Below, one piece after another: positions 55,226 to 62,528 of a stretch of DNA of 64,000 nucleotides. Each line of letters opens with the position of its first letter. Position 1 is the stretch's first letter. Source of the stretch: Siphonobacter curvatus (GTDB lineage: Bacteria; Bacteroidota; Bacteroidia; Cytophagales; Spirosomataceae); the NCBI RefSeq assembly GCF_002943425.1, contig NZ_PTRA01000001.1:1550001-1614000 (forward strand). Reading direction: 5' to 3'. A program made the position numbers and the translations under genes. Under the pieces are notes generated by a model. The model made no database searches. It worked only from the letters and a program-made list of their open reading frames with translations, and had not been told where the DNA came from.

Positions 55226-55288
55226 GTATCGTCAAACCACCGTAGCGTTCTAGACTCGGTTGGTGCCCTAACTGGAGCCTCTGGATAC
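55226..55288 (-). other. Candidate structured leader RNA upstream of metK
   Basis: On the minus strand the 5' leader can fold as a three-way junction: GTATC pairs with GATAC (outer stem), GCTC with GGGC (first arm), and ACC-A-ACCG with CGGTGGT (second arm, one bulge). The predicted start of transcription lies at its 5' edge. It does not match a known SAM riboswitch to my eye. This is a hand-drawn fold with short stems. Confidence 0.3.
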
Positions 55289-55293
55289 TTTTG

Positions 55294-55325
55294 CAAAATT
55301 GTACATTCAGCGGAAATTCACCAAA
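55294..55325 (-). promoter_or_regulatory. Probable metK promoter
   Basis: On the minus strand TTTG (55322-55325), a 20-base gap, then CAATTTTG (55294-55301), one base off TAnnTTTG. It would start transcription near 55287. Opposite strand: TTG at 55260-55262 and an exact TACTTTTG at 55286-55293 (23-base gap), directed antisense into crtY. Confidence 0.4.
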
Positions 55326-55334
55326 TATGAAGGC

Positions 55335-56537
55335 TTACCGTTTGAACATTTCCGAGATATTTCTCTTAAAAACGTCAAAAGCAGCCACGGTAAAGGGAAT
55401 GACGGGTACTGAATACAGAACGCCCAGGTCTTCCCGAAGCGAAGTTTCCTCATCCAGAAAGCGAAAAATCAGGTGAGCGGGGTTCTTCCGGAACAAATCC
55501 GTAAAAACCGTTGCCGCAGAATACCGATTTTTCAGGAATACATTTAGAAGTACCTGATCATAAAAGCGATACTGAGCCGAGATGGGTTGGTTGGTAACCG
55601 GAGATTGCAAGAAGTTCTTTTCCAATTGACGCACCAACGCCTGCAGTCGCTTTTGCGTACGCGTAAACGTGTAACCCGTACTGGCCCGGGTGTATCCTCC
55701 GGCGGTCCCAATCCGTATAACGTGCGGCGAAGGCTGTTCGGACATCGGCTCGTCACTCATGGGAATAATGCCCGTTTCCTCTTCGGTAATCTCGTAGGTT
55801 TCCAGACTAAAAAAATCCTTCAGATAGGCTCGCAACGCTTCGTCGTATTCGGCTGATGTCAATAGAGTTGGCGTGAAGAGCGTGAACTCAACGAGAGCTT
55901 CCGTCGCGGAAAAAGGCATGACATATACAAACCGACATTCGTTTTTCTGTTCAATCCGGAAGTCCATCATGATCGGCATTTCGGGATCGAATACCGGTTT
56001 TTCGGTACGAATGACCCAGCCTTTGAAATGCTGTAGTAGTTCCTGCCAGCGAGGGGCCGGGAGCGAAGCAGGCTCTGCTGTCAGCGTTCGAATGGCCTGC
56101 ATGGGAACGGTACTGTCGAAGCACCACTGAGCCCGATACTCGCCTTTCGAAGTTTGAACCAAAGCCGAACCCGCGGAAGTTTCCACCGAATGTAGATCCG
56201 CGAACAAATACTGAATGTTGGGATTACGGGAAAGGTCAGCCCGGATCGAAGCGTAAAAATCCTTACCGCGAAGGAGCTTGTACTGGTGCTGGCCGAGATC
56301 TAATTGTCGGGAAAAACCCTCCGTTCCGTGAAACCAAAGCTTATTCCAGTGCCGATACAGAATGGATTCAAACGCTCCTTCACCCGCTTGCCAGAAGGCC
56401 CAGGTGCGGTCGTTACGGGTTTTGGGTTCCCGGTCAATAATCAGAATCTGCTTATGACGTAAGGTGCTGTGATTGAGGTAATAGGCCAGACTTAGTCCTG
56501 CCATCCCTCCGCCCGTAATGATGATGTCGTACTTCAA
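55335..56537 (-). CDS. crtY: Lycopene beta-cyclase, CrtY type
   Basis: A 400-residue FAD/NAD(P)-fold enzyme that closes the beta-ionone rings of lycopene. The dinucleotide motif IITGGGMAGLS is at residues 6-16, then IDREPKTRNDRTWAFW, a lycopene cyclase feature, with YVMPFSATEALVEFT and GTAGGYTRASTGYTF further on. No other carotenoid genes (crtB, crtI, crtZ) are in the window, so it is isolated. It lies upstream of metK on the same strand. Confidence 0.92.
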   Translation of the reverse strand: MKYDIIITGGGMAGLSLAYYLNHSTLRHKQILIIDREPKTRNDRTWAFWQAGEGAFESILYRHWNKLWFHGTEGFSRQLDLGQHQYKLLRGKDFYASIRADLSRNPNIQYLFADLHSVETSAGSALVQTSKGEYRAQWCFDSTVPMQAIRTLTAEPASLPAPRWQELLQHFKGWVIRTEKPVFDPEMPIMMDFRIEQKNECRFVYVMPFSATEALVEFTLFTPTLLTSAEYDEALRAYLKDFFSLETYEITEEETGIIPMSDEPMSEQPSPHVIRIGTAGGYTRASTGYTFTRTQKRLQALVRQLEKNFLQSPVTNQPISAQYRFYDQVLLNVFLKNRYSAATVFTDLFRKNPAHLIFRFLDEETSLREDLGVLYSVPVIPFTVAAFDVFKRNISEMFKR

Positions 56538-56611
56538 GGCAAATCAGGGGAAATTGTAAGGATACAACCCAAAATCAAGGGGACTTGTTTTACGAGCACT
56601 AGATGCCTGAA

Positions 56612-56645
56612 ATGCAAACAGCCTCGCTTATTACAAGCAAGGCTG
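56612..56645 (-). terminator. lipA terminator
   Basis: An 11-bp stem with one wobble (CAGCCTCGCTT/AAGCAAGGCTG on the plus strand), followed on the minus strand by TTTGCATTT. Confidence 0.65.
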
Positions 56646-56678
56646 CCAAAGGTACTACTTGAGTGGTTCATCAAGCAC

Positions 56679-57581
56679 CTATACGTGCACGTGACGTTCG
56701 GCGTGGTAGCTGGAACGAACCAGCGGTCCTGCTTCTACGTACTTAATACCGCGTTTTTCGCCTTCTTCCTTGTACATCGCGAAGGTATCGGGGTGAATCC
56801 ATTCGATGACTTCGTGGTGCATTTTGGTCGGTTGCAGGTACTGACCCAGCGTCAGAATATCCAGGCCGTTTTCGACCAGATCATCCATCGCTTTGAAAAC
56901 TTCTTCCTGCGTTTCGCCCAGGCCCAGCATAATGCCAGTCTTGGTACGCTTACCAAACGCTTTCGTACGCTGAATCTGCTCCAGACTGCGGCTGTATTTA
57001 GCCTGCGGACGGACGGGACGGTATAACCGCTCCACGGTTTCCATATTGTGTGAAACCACTTCCTGACCGGCTGAAATCATGCGTTCCAGAGCGGGCCAGT
57101 TTCCTTTCGTATCCGGAATCAGGGTTTCAATCGTCGTACTCGGACTCAATTCTTTCGTCAGACGAACCGTATCATACCAGATTTCTGCTCCCCGGTCTTT
57201 CAGTTCGTCACGGTTGACGGACGTAATCACGGCGTGTTTCACACCCATGATTTTAATGGCCTCAGCCACGCGTCGGGGTTCGTCGGCGTCATATTCGTTC
57301 GGACGGCCCGTCGCTACGGCACAGAAGGTACAGGAACGCGTGCAGACATTGCCTAAAATCATGAACGTGGCCGTACCCGCTCCCCAGCATTCGCCCATGT
57401 TGGGACAATTGCCTGACTGACAAATGGTGTGAAGTTTGTATTCATCCACCACCTGCCGCACATTGCGGTATTCCGGACCCGTCGGGAGTTTTACTCGCAA
57501 CCATTCGGGTTTACGGGTAGAAGAACCCGGTCTGTTTAAACCAGCCGGTTCAGTTTTCGTAATAACGGGTAGCTCGATCAT
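56679..57581 (-). CDS. lipA: Lipoyl synthase
   Basis: A 300-residue radical SAM enzyme that inserts two sulfurs into octanoyl chains. The auxiliary cluster cysteines are in [12 protein letters not shown] (about 54-65) and the radical SAM motif is CTRSCTFC (about 80-87). SVNRDEL, ETLIPD, SHNMETV and the C-terminal SSYHAE are also conserved. A minus-strand -7 element lies at 57632-57639, so the TTG at 57623 is too close to the transcription start, supporting ATG at 57581. Confidence 0.96.
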   Translation of the reverse strand: MIELPVITKTEPAGLNRPGSSTRKPEWLRVKLPTGPEYRNVRQVVDEYKLHTICQSGNCPNMGECWGAGTATFMILGNVCTRSCTFCAVATGRPNEYDADEPRRVAEAIKIMGVKHAVITSVNRDELKDRGAEIWYDTVRLTKELSPSTTIETLIPDTKGNWPALERMISAGQEVVSHNMETVERLYRPVRPQAKYSRSLEQIQRTKAFGKRTKTGIMLGLGETQEEVFKAMDDLVENGLDILTLGQYLQPTKMHHEVIEWIHPDTFAMYKEEGEKRGIKYVEAGPLVRSSYHAERHVHV

Positions 57582-57631
57582 CCCAATATCAATTGCTGAT
57601 TTGACAAACAATGGGTTTATCAACGTAAATA

Positions 57632-57639
57632 CAAAGGTA
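57632..57639 (-). promoter_or_regulatory. -7 promoter element for lipA
   Basis: Reads TACCTTTG on the minus strand, 50 bases before the ATG. Confidence 0.5.
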
Positions 57640-57802
57640 ATGAGCTAACCGGGAATGCGTAGAAAAAGTTGCCTTGAATACGGATTTTAGGGCAAACACG
57701 GTTGATGGATGAGAGCGGGGGCTTTTCGGAAAAGAAATACTTTTTTACGGATGTTTTGTTCGTAAATCTTTGAGTACCTGTAGCGGATTTAGTTCTTAGG
57801 TT

Positions 57803-57810
57803 TACTTTTG
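57803..57810 (+). promoter_or_regulatory. -7 promoter element for the OsmC gene
   Basis: TACTTTTG, 19 bases before the ATG at 57830. No clear -33 at the right distance. Confidence 0.45.
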
Positions 57811-57829
57811 AAGTTTTAATTCAGTATCT

Positions 57830-58243
57830 ATGGCAACTGCAAAAATTACGTACTTAGGACAGCTTCGCACGCAGGGCGTCCACCTCAAGTCAGGCTCTGA
57901 AATCTTAACGGACGCTCCCGTAGACAATCATGGGAAAGGAGAAGCGTTTTCGCCCACGGATCTGGTAGCATCCGCTCTGGGATCGTGTATGCTTACGATC
58001 ATGGGTATTGTGGCCCAACGCGATGGAATTGACATTACGGGTACAGAAGTAGAAGTAACGAAAAGTATGGCGGAAAGTCCCCGACGGATTGGTCAACTGG
58101 AAGTAAAACTGAAAATTAAAACTAATCAACCCCTCACGGAAACCCGCCGGAAGAAACTGGAAAACGCGGCTCTTACCTGCCCAGTAGCTGAAAGTCTACA
58201 CCCAGATTTGAAGCAGGCAGTGAGTTTTGAGTTTTCGGTTTAG
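57830..58243 (+). CDS. OsmC/Ohr family peroxide-detoxifying protein
   Basis: A 137-residue protein reducing organic peroxides. OsmC features: GKGEAFSPTDLVASALGSCMLTI (first redox Cys at about residue 53 in GSC) and LTCPVAESLHPD (second Cys near 120). No signal peptide. The C-terminal residues SFEFSV and the stop are encoded within the heptad tract that begins at 58222. It has its own promoter. Confidence 0.92.
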   Translation: MATAKITYLGQLRTQGVHLKSGSEILTDAPVDNHGKGEAFSPTDLVASALGSCMLTIMGIVAQRDGIDITGTEVEVTKSMAESPRRIGQLEVKLKIKTNQPLTETRRKKLENAALTCPVAESLHPDLKQAVSFEFSV

Positions 58244-58270
58244 AGTTTCCAGTTTCCAGTTTCCAGTTTT
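58222..58270 (+). repeat. Heptad tract starting inside the OsmC coding end
   Basis: Seven consecutive heptads: GAGTTTT, GAGTTTT, CGGTTTA, GAGTTTC, CAGTTTC, CAGTTTC and CAGTTTT. GTTT recurs at 58224, 58231, 58238, 58245, 58252, 58259 and 58266. The first three supply the last six codons and the TAG of the OsmC gene. Confidence 0.9.
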
Positions 58271-58275
58271 TTAGG

Positions 58276-58414
58276 TAAAACCTAGTAAAGATAGCGAGAC
58301 GGGTTGTCGGTAGCATTGGCTACGGAGGCAAAAATTGGTAGGCTGTGCCTACCGGGCTGGACGATTCCCCGCATGTCATACGGGGCTAATGACATTGAGC
58401 CCCTTCGGGGTTGG
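58276..58414. repeat. Dispersed multi-hairpin element, copy D
   Basis: It aligns without gaps to copy A (11394-11532) over 139 bases; the last 80 bases agree at 74 positions. It holds GGTAGGC/GCCTACC, CCCCG...CGGGG and CCCCTTCGGGG hairpins and follows directly on the heptad tract. The frame over it on the minus strand is not a gene. Confidence 0.85.
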
Positions 58415-58561
58415 CGGGTCTGGATGGAAGCGGGTCTTTCGGTTTTGTCATCTAAATGCAGCCTGGAAGGCTGGTTGTTGTAGATGACCTGAGACGGTTC
58501 GAAGTCAGAGGGAGAGGGGCTGTGAACGAAACGGAGTAATTTCTGAGTTGAATCAACAAAA

Positions 58562-58586
58562 GAGGCTGTCTGACGTAGACAGCCTC
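58562..58586 (-). terminator. Possible alkaline phosphatase terminator
   Basis: A perfect 10-bp stem GAGGCTGTCT/AGACAGCCTC with a 5-base loop, followed on the minus strand by TTTTG. It lies 170 bases past the alkaline phosphatase stop. Confidence 0.55.
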
Positions 58587-58622
58587 TCAACATTCCTGAT
58601 TTACTTGAGCTAGCGACTTATT

Positions 58623-58762
58623 GAGTTGTCAGTTTCAAGTTTACAGTAAGCCGTGTTGGGTTAGAAGGTATTTTCTAAAACGATTCCACAAGGTCTGACC
58701 ATGCGTAGGAAAAACTACGTTTCTATCTATTGAGAACGAACAACGTAACTTAAAACTATTTA
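58623..58762. repeat. Facing heptad tracts after the alkaline phosphatase gene
   Basis: Plus strand: GAGTTGT, CAGTTTC, AAGTTTA, CAGTAAG with GTT/GT at 58625, 58632, 58639 and 58646. Minus strand from the phosphatase stop: TAGTTTT, AAGTTAC, GTTGTTC. They bracket about 85 bases of plain sequence. Confidence 0.55.
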
Positions 58763-59844
58763 CGGCTCAGGATGGTTTCGCCCCACCAGGCCTGTTGAAT
58801 TCTTTTGTTTACCTCTACGTTAGGAAAAATACCCCGAAATAACTCAGAACCAGGGCCGTACGCAAACACGGGCACGGGGTTAGCGGAGTGATTCATCCAG
58901 ATAAATTTTCCTTCGACAACGCCATTTCTCCAGTCACCACCCGTCAGGCTCAAGCCACCCGTTTCATGATCGGCAGTTACGATGACAAGTGTTTCGCCGT
59001 TCTTTTCCGCAAAGTCGAGAGCAGCTCCTACCGCTTTATCGAAATCCAGCATTTCAGTCACCATATATTCCAGGTCGTTGGCGTGACCAGCCCAGTCAAT
59101 CTGCGAGCCCTCAGCCATGAGGAAGAAACCGTTTTTGTTTTCCGACAGAATGCTTAATGCTTTTTCTACTTCCTGACGAAGCATAGGACCCCGACCTTCT
59201 TTAACCTTGATTGGATTCATGCCGGCATTGAAAGCAACCAGCTTTTTACCCGTGGCTACCGTAAAATCCTGGGAAGTATCGGCTACCGTATAGCCTTTCT
59301 TTTTAAAATCTTCGAGTAGGTTTTTGCCGTCTTTCCGTTGGAAGAAATACCGCATTCCGCCACCAATCACTACATCGAGGTCCGCATTGACCATTTGCTC
59401 AGCAATGGCTTCGTGTTGTGAGCGGGAGGACTGGTGAGCATAAAAATCTGCTGGGGTAGCGTCTGTAATGTCGCAGGTAGTAACGATACCGGTAGAAAGT
59501 TTCCGCTTTTTAGCCAGTTCGGCCAAGGTCACCTGGGGACGATTGGCAGAGTCTACCGCGACGGCTCCGTTTTTCGTTTTTACACCCGTAGACAGAGCCG
59601 TACCACCCGCTCCTGAATCGGTAATAAAATCTTTGACGGGGTGCGTGGTAGAAAGACCGAGGTATGGAAAACGGTTCAGGTGAAGCGGACCTTTGTTGGC
59701 AATCTGAGCGGCGTATACCTGATTGACGCCCATCCCGTCACCAATCAACAAGATTACGTTTTTAGGACGTTTGGGCGTTTGCTGAGCCTGTACTGACAGC
59801 CCGCCCGCCAGGAGACCGACACACAAAAGAAGGTAACGATGCAT
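58756..59844 (-). CDS. Secreted alkaline phosphatase
   Basis: A 362-residue PhoA-type phosphatase. The signal peptide ends near SVQAQ (about 21). NVILLIGDGMG (about 29-39) gives the first metal Asp, the nucleophile Ser is in TDSGAGGTALS (about 75-85), and the later metal-binding residues lie in EGSQIDWAGHAND and VTADHETGGL. Shorter than E. coli PhoA (about 450), like many Bacteroidota forms. It probably frees phosphate from organic esters in the periplasm. Confidence 0.93.
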   Translation of the reverse strand: MHRYLLLCVGLLAGGLSVQAQQTPKRPKNVILLIGDGMGVNQVYAAQIANKGPLHLNRFPYLGLSTTHPVKDFITDSGAGGTALSTGVKTKNGAVAVDSANRPQVTLAELAKKRKLSTGIVTTCDITDATPADFYAHQSSRSQHEAIAEQMVNADLDVVIGGGMRYFFQRKDGKNLLEDFKKKGYTVADTSQDFTVATGKKLVAFNAGMNPIKVKEGRGPMLRQEVEKALSILSENKNGFFLMAEGSQIDWAGHANDLEYMVTEMLDFDKAVGAALDFAEKNGETLVIVTADHETGGLSLTGGDWRNGVVEGKFIWMNHSANPVPVFAYGPGSELFRGIFPNVEVNKRIQQAWWGETILSRK

Positions 59845-60538
59845 AATACTTAAGGGAAAAAAAGAAGTGAATACACTACAAAATTCGACCTAATTGCCAG
59901 CTAAAAGGCCGTTAAACGGATGAATAAATTGTTAAGTCTTGCCTGATAAAAATGATCTTTCAATAAAATAGCTACGAGTACCGGGCAAGAACACGCATAA
60001 CCTAATCAAGCAAGTAAGAGTTAATAGATAGACAGATACGGACGTTTACAAGCGTTGAAGAAGGTTCACAAAAGGCCAATTACTGGATTTTAACAATCTT
60101 CCGTACTAAAGTAAAAAATAAGTAGCTGATTTATAGTAAATTATAGTCGGCCCTGATGGTTTTGACTTTAATGTGAACAGAAGAGTGTAGTAAAAATGGG
60201 TACGAAAATCTGATGTTAGCACCGATTTCTCGAAACGTCTTAGTGCGTAGCAGACCGCATCAAATATGCCTTCTGATCCAGAATTTAGTATGCTACCATA
60301 CCATATTATTTTTTGGAATAGGCATGAACTTTTGAGACTTAAAAGCACTTGTCTAACGCCGCATTTTAATCGTCCGAAACAAAGAAGATTAAGGATTTGC
60401 AAATTTATCTGGTACTTATCCAATGTCTTATTGAATTATTCTATTAGAAATTTGGTAAGTTCGAGAAGATAACTATTCTTTGCATAGTGCAAAAAAGCAC
60501 GGCAAAGTACAAAATACGAGCTGTACCGCTTGACCCTT
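59845..60538. other. AT-rich 694-base spacer without a supported gene
   Basis: It lies between divergent genes. Two overlapping frames (60106-60423 minus and 60266-60472 plus) show no signal peptide, motif or recognisable family. Composition is lower in GC than the flanks. A small dyad CTTTGC...GCAAAG with inner TGC/GCA (60478-60507) lies about 35 bases before the KAS III ATG and may be regulatory. It could hold decayed sequence. Confidence 0.45.
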
Positions 60539-61483
60539 ATGTATATCAACGCGATAAGTAGCTATTTGCCGGAGCAAGTTGTTACGAATGAACACTTCGC
60601 CCGACTGAATGGATTGTCTGACCAGTGGATTGTGGAGAGGACGGGCATCCGAGAACGTCGGAAAGCTGCCCCCCATGAAAACACGAACACTATGGCTGTG
60701 GAGGCCGTTCGTCAGGGGTTAGCCCTGTTACCATACCCTGTTCAGGAGATTGACCTCATTGTAGGAGCTACCTACACCCCTTACGATACGATTGTATCGT
60801 TAGCTCATGCGGTTCAGCATGATCTTCAAATTCCGGATATTCCGGTACTGTCCGTATCAACGGCCTGTTCTTCGTTATTGAATGCCCTGGAAGTCGTTCA
60901 GGGGTATTTCTGCATGAAGAAAGCGACCAAAGCTCTGGTTGTCGTGTCGGATAACAACACTGCTTACAGCAACGAATCGGATAAAATAGCCGGACACTTG
61001 TGGGGCGACGGAGCAGCGGCTCTGTTCCTGTCCAACGAACGGGTATCGGATTCGGATCTGAAAATTGTTGATATTCTAACCGGCGGGGCAGCCACGGTAG
61101 GCAAAGCCCTGGAAGGGGTTGTCCTGAAGCCTAACGACGAAGGGTTTGTAATGCCCAACGGCCGCGATGTATTTATTCACGCGGTGCAGTACATGCCCCG
61201 AGCCAGTCGTCAGATTCTGGGTCGTAATGGACTTACGCTGGAGGAAGTAGATTGGGTGCTGCCGCATCAGGCCAATTTCCGGATCAGCAAAAAAGTAATG
61301 GAAGAACTGGGCTTACCGATGGAAAAACTTTTATCTAACATTCAGTACTTAGGGAACACCGGTTGTGCCGGTTGTGCTATTGGCCTGGATGAAAATAAGT
61401 ACCGCTTCCAGAAAGGCGATCACATCGTCGTCACTACGTTCGGTGGGGGATACTCGTATGGTGCGATGCTGGTAGAAGCGTAA
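60539..61483 (+). CDS. fabH: 3-oxoacyl-ACP synthase III (KAS III)
   Basis: A 314-residue thiolase-fold condensing enzyme. Catalytic Cys is at about residue 110 (VSTACSS), His in LPHQANFRI (about 241) and Asn in LGNTGCAG (about 272), the complete KAS III triad. Such enzymes start fatty-acid synthesis, but several Bacteroidota have extra copies in secondary pathways. LGNTGCAGCAIG differs from the usual YGNTSAAS around the Asn. There are no other fab genes nearby, so I call it FabH-like rather than the housekeeping enzyme. The ATG at 60539 is preferred to a TTG 9 bases upstream. Confidence 0.85.
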   Translation: MYINAISSYLPEQVVTNEHFARLNGLSDQWIVERTGIRERRKAAPHENTNTMAVEAVRQGLALLPYPVQEIDLIVGATYTPYDTIVSLAHAVQHDLQIPDIPVLSVSTACSSLLNALEVVQGYFCMKKATKALVVVSDNNTAYSNESDKIAGHLWGDGAAALFLSNERVSDSDLKIVDILTGGAATVGKALEGVVLKPNDEGFVMPNGRDVFIHAVQYMPRASRQILGRNGLTLEEVDWVLPHQANFRISKKVMEELGLPMEKLLSNIQYLGNTGCAGCAIGLDENKYRFQKGDHIVVTTFGGGYSYGAMLVEA

Positions 61484-61514
61484 GCGAATTCCATTTAATA
61501 ACAAGCCTTTACGA

Positions 61515-61546
61515 AAAAGGCCGATGAATACATTCATCGGCCTTTT
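61515..61546. terminator. Bidirectional terminator
   Basis: A 15-bp stem AAAAGGCCGATGAAT with its complement and minimal loop, between the convergent KAS III gene and the small membrane protein gene. Confidence 0.85.
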
Positions 61547-61582
61547 ATGGTTTAATCAGGATTCTGACTAAATCGCTCGCGA

Positions 61583-62089
61583 TTACTCAAACTTCATCGT
61601 CACTACCTGATCGCGACTATTATCGTAAGCATCAATAGATACGTTTAAGCTACCCGGAGCCTTCGTTAAATGATTGAAAGGATCTACTTTGTCCCAGAAC
61701 TCCGTCTTTTCCCGACCGAAGTCAATGGTTTTCGTATGGCCTTCCTGCCCAATAACTAGGTAATAATGTTGCGATCGTGGCGACAGATCAGCGTACTTCT
61801 TGAATACTTTTTCCTGTTTCCAGGTCATTTCCTGAATGGTCTGCGGATCGTCGATCAGATTGCGTTTCTTTCCTTTAAAAGCCGCTAGCGTATCATAAAT
61901 GCCGTAACCTACAATGGCCACAATGATCAGAGGCAACAGTTTAACGTATATATCCGTATCACTACGCTTCTCTCTGGTCCTTTTGCCACTGCCGCTCGTA
62001 CTACCCCCGCCAAAACCTGGAATTTTCAGCTTGGCCCGTTCGCGGTGCACGGGGCGATAGTAGGGGTTTTCCTGTGGTGTATTGCTCAT
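61583..62089 (-). CDS. Single-pass membrane protein of unknown function
   Basis: A 168-residue protein. The first 45 residues are basic and Gly/Ser-rich (GFGGGSTSGSGKRTREKR), followed by one hydrophobic helix (LLPLIIVAIVGYGIYDTLAAF, about 51-71) and a soluble C-terminal part of about 95 residues (YYLVIGQEGHTKTIDFGREK). Topology is probably N-in, C-out. No family is recognised. It is divergent from secA, 439 bases away. Confidence 0.7.
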   Translation of the reverse strand: MSNTPQENPYYRPVHRERAKLKIPGFGGGSTSGSGKRTREKRSDTDIYVKLLPLIIVAIVGYGIYDTLAAFKGKKRNLIDDPQTIQEMTWKQEKVFKKYADLSPRSQHYYLVIGQEGHTKTIDFGREKTEFWDKVDPFNHLTKAPGSLNVSIDAYDNSRDQVVTMKFE

Positions 62090-62528
62090 AGTGAAAAGAT
62101 TCAGTGCTGATTTTAGAACGTAGATTCGCTCGAATCCGTTTCAATCCAAGAGGATAATTTCCCAAGTATAAAAGGGAGAACCACTAGGGAAAGATTTTGC
62201 CAATTCGGGCGTTATACCTACAAAAGTAATGGTTTCCCCTGCAAAACAACCGTTTCTACTTCCCAGGCAATAGCCTCGAAAAACACTGAACTGCTGTCAA
62301 TTTGTCCGATTCATTAAACCTTTTGTCCACTTTCGAAGCTAAACCATTATTTAGGAATTGTTTTTTTGCTCTTGGGTGGAAAGAATCGAGTAAATTTGTG
62401 TTCTACCTATTGTTTAACGACCCCAGGTTGGGGGTTTCATTTTAAGTCCACTGAACCGACTTGATTATGAAATCAGCACGTGTACGGGCTGACTAACCAC
62501 GAATAACGGTGCTTTAGCACATAGCTAT
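62090..62528. other. Spacer of 439 bases upstream of secA
   Basis: It holds the secA promoter at 62366-62399, a hairpin-like CGACCCC/GGGGGTT (62419-62437) and a 9-codon frame (62467-62496). The first 270 bases show nothing recognisable. Confidence 0.5.
62366..62399 (+). promoter_or_regulatory. secA promoter
   Basis: TTTG at 62366-62369, a 22-base gap, then TAAATTTG at 62392-62399, 130 bases before the secA ATG. Both boxes match the Bacteroidota consensus. This leaves a leader of about 120 bases with a possible hairpin and short frame. Confidence 0.6.

Noticed and set aside
55100-55290. SAM-I riboswitch upstream of metK
   Set aside because: The leader has TATCCAGAG and GGGC..CCAACC strings that recall SAM-I, but the kink-turn arm, pseudoknot partner and usual length (about 100 bases) are missing. 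It is reported only as a candidate structured leader.
58282-58593. 103-codon minus-strand frame
   Set aside because: It covers dispersed element copy D and the downstream hairpin, so it is repeat sequence, not a gene.
60106-60423. 105-codon minus-strand frame in the AT-rich gap
   Set aside because: No family, signal peptide or start context, and another frame overlaps it; left as unexplained spacer.
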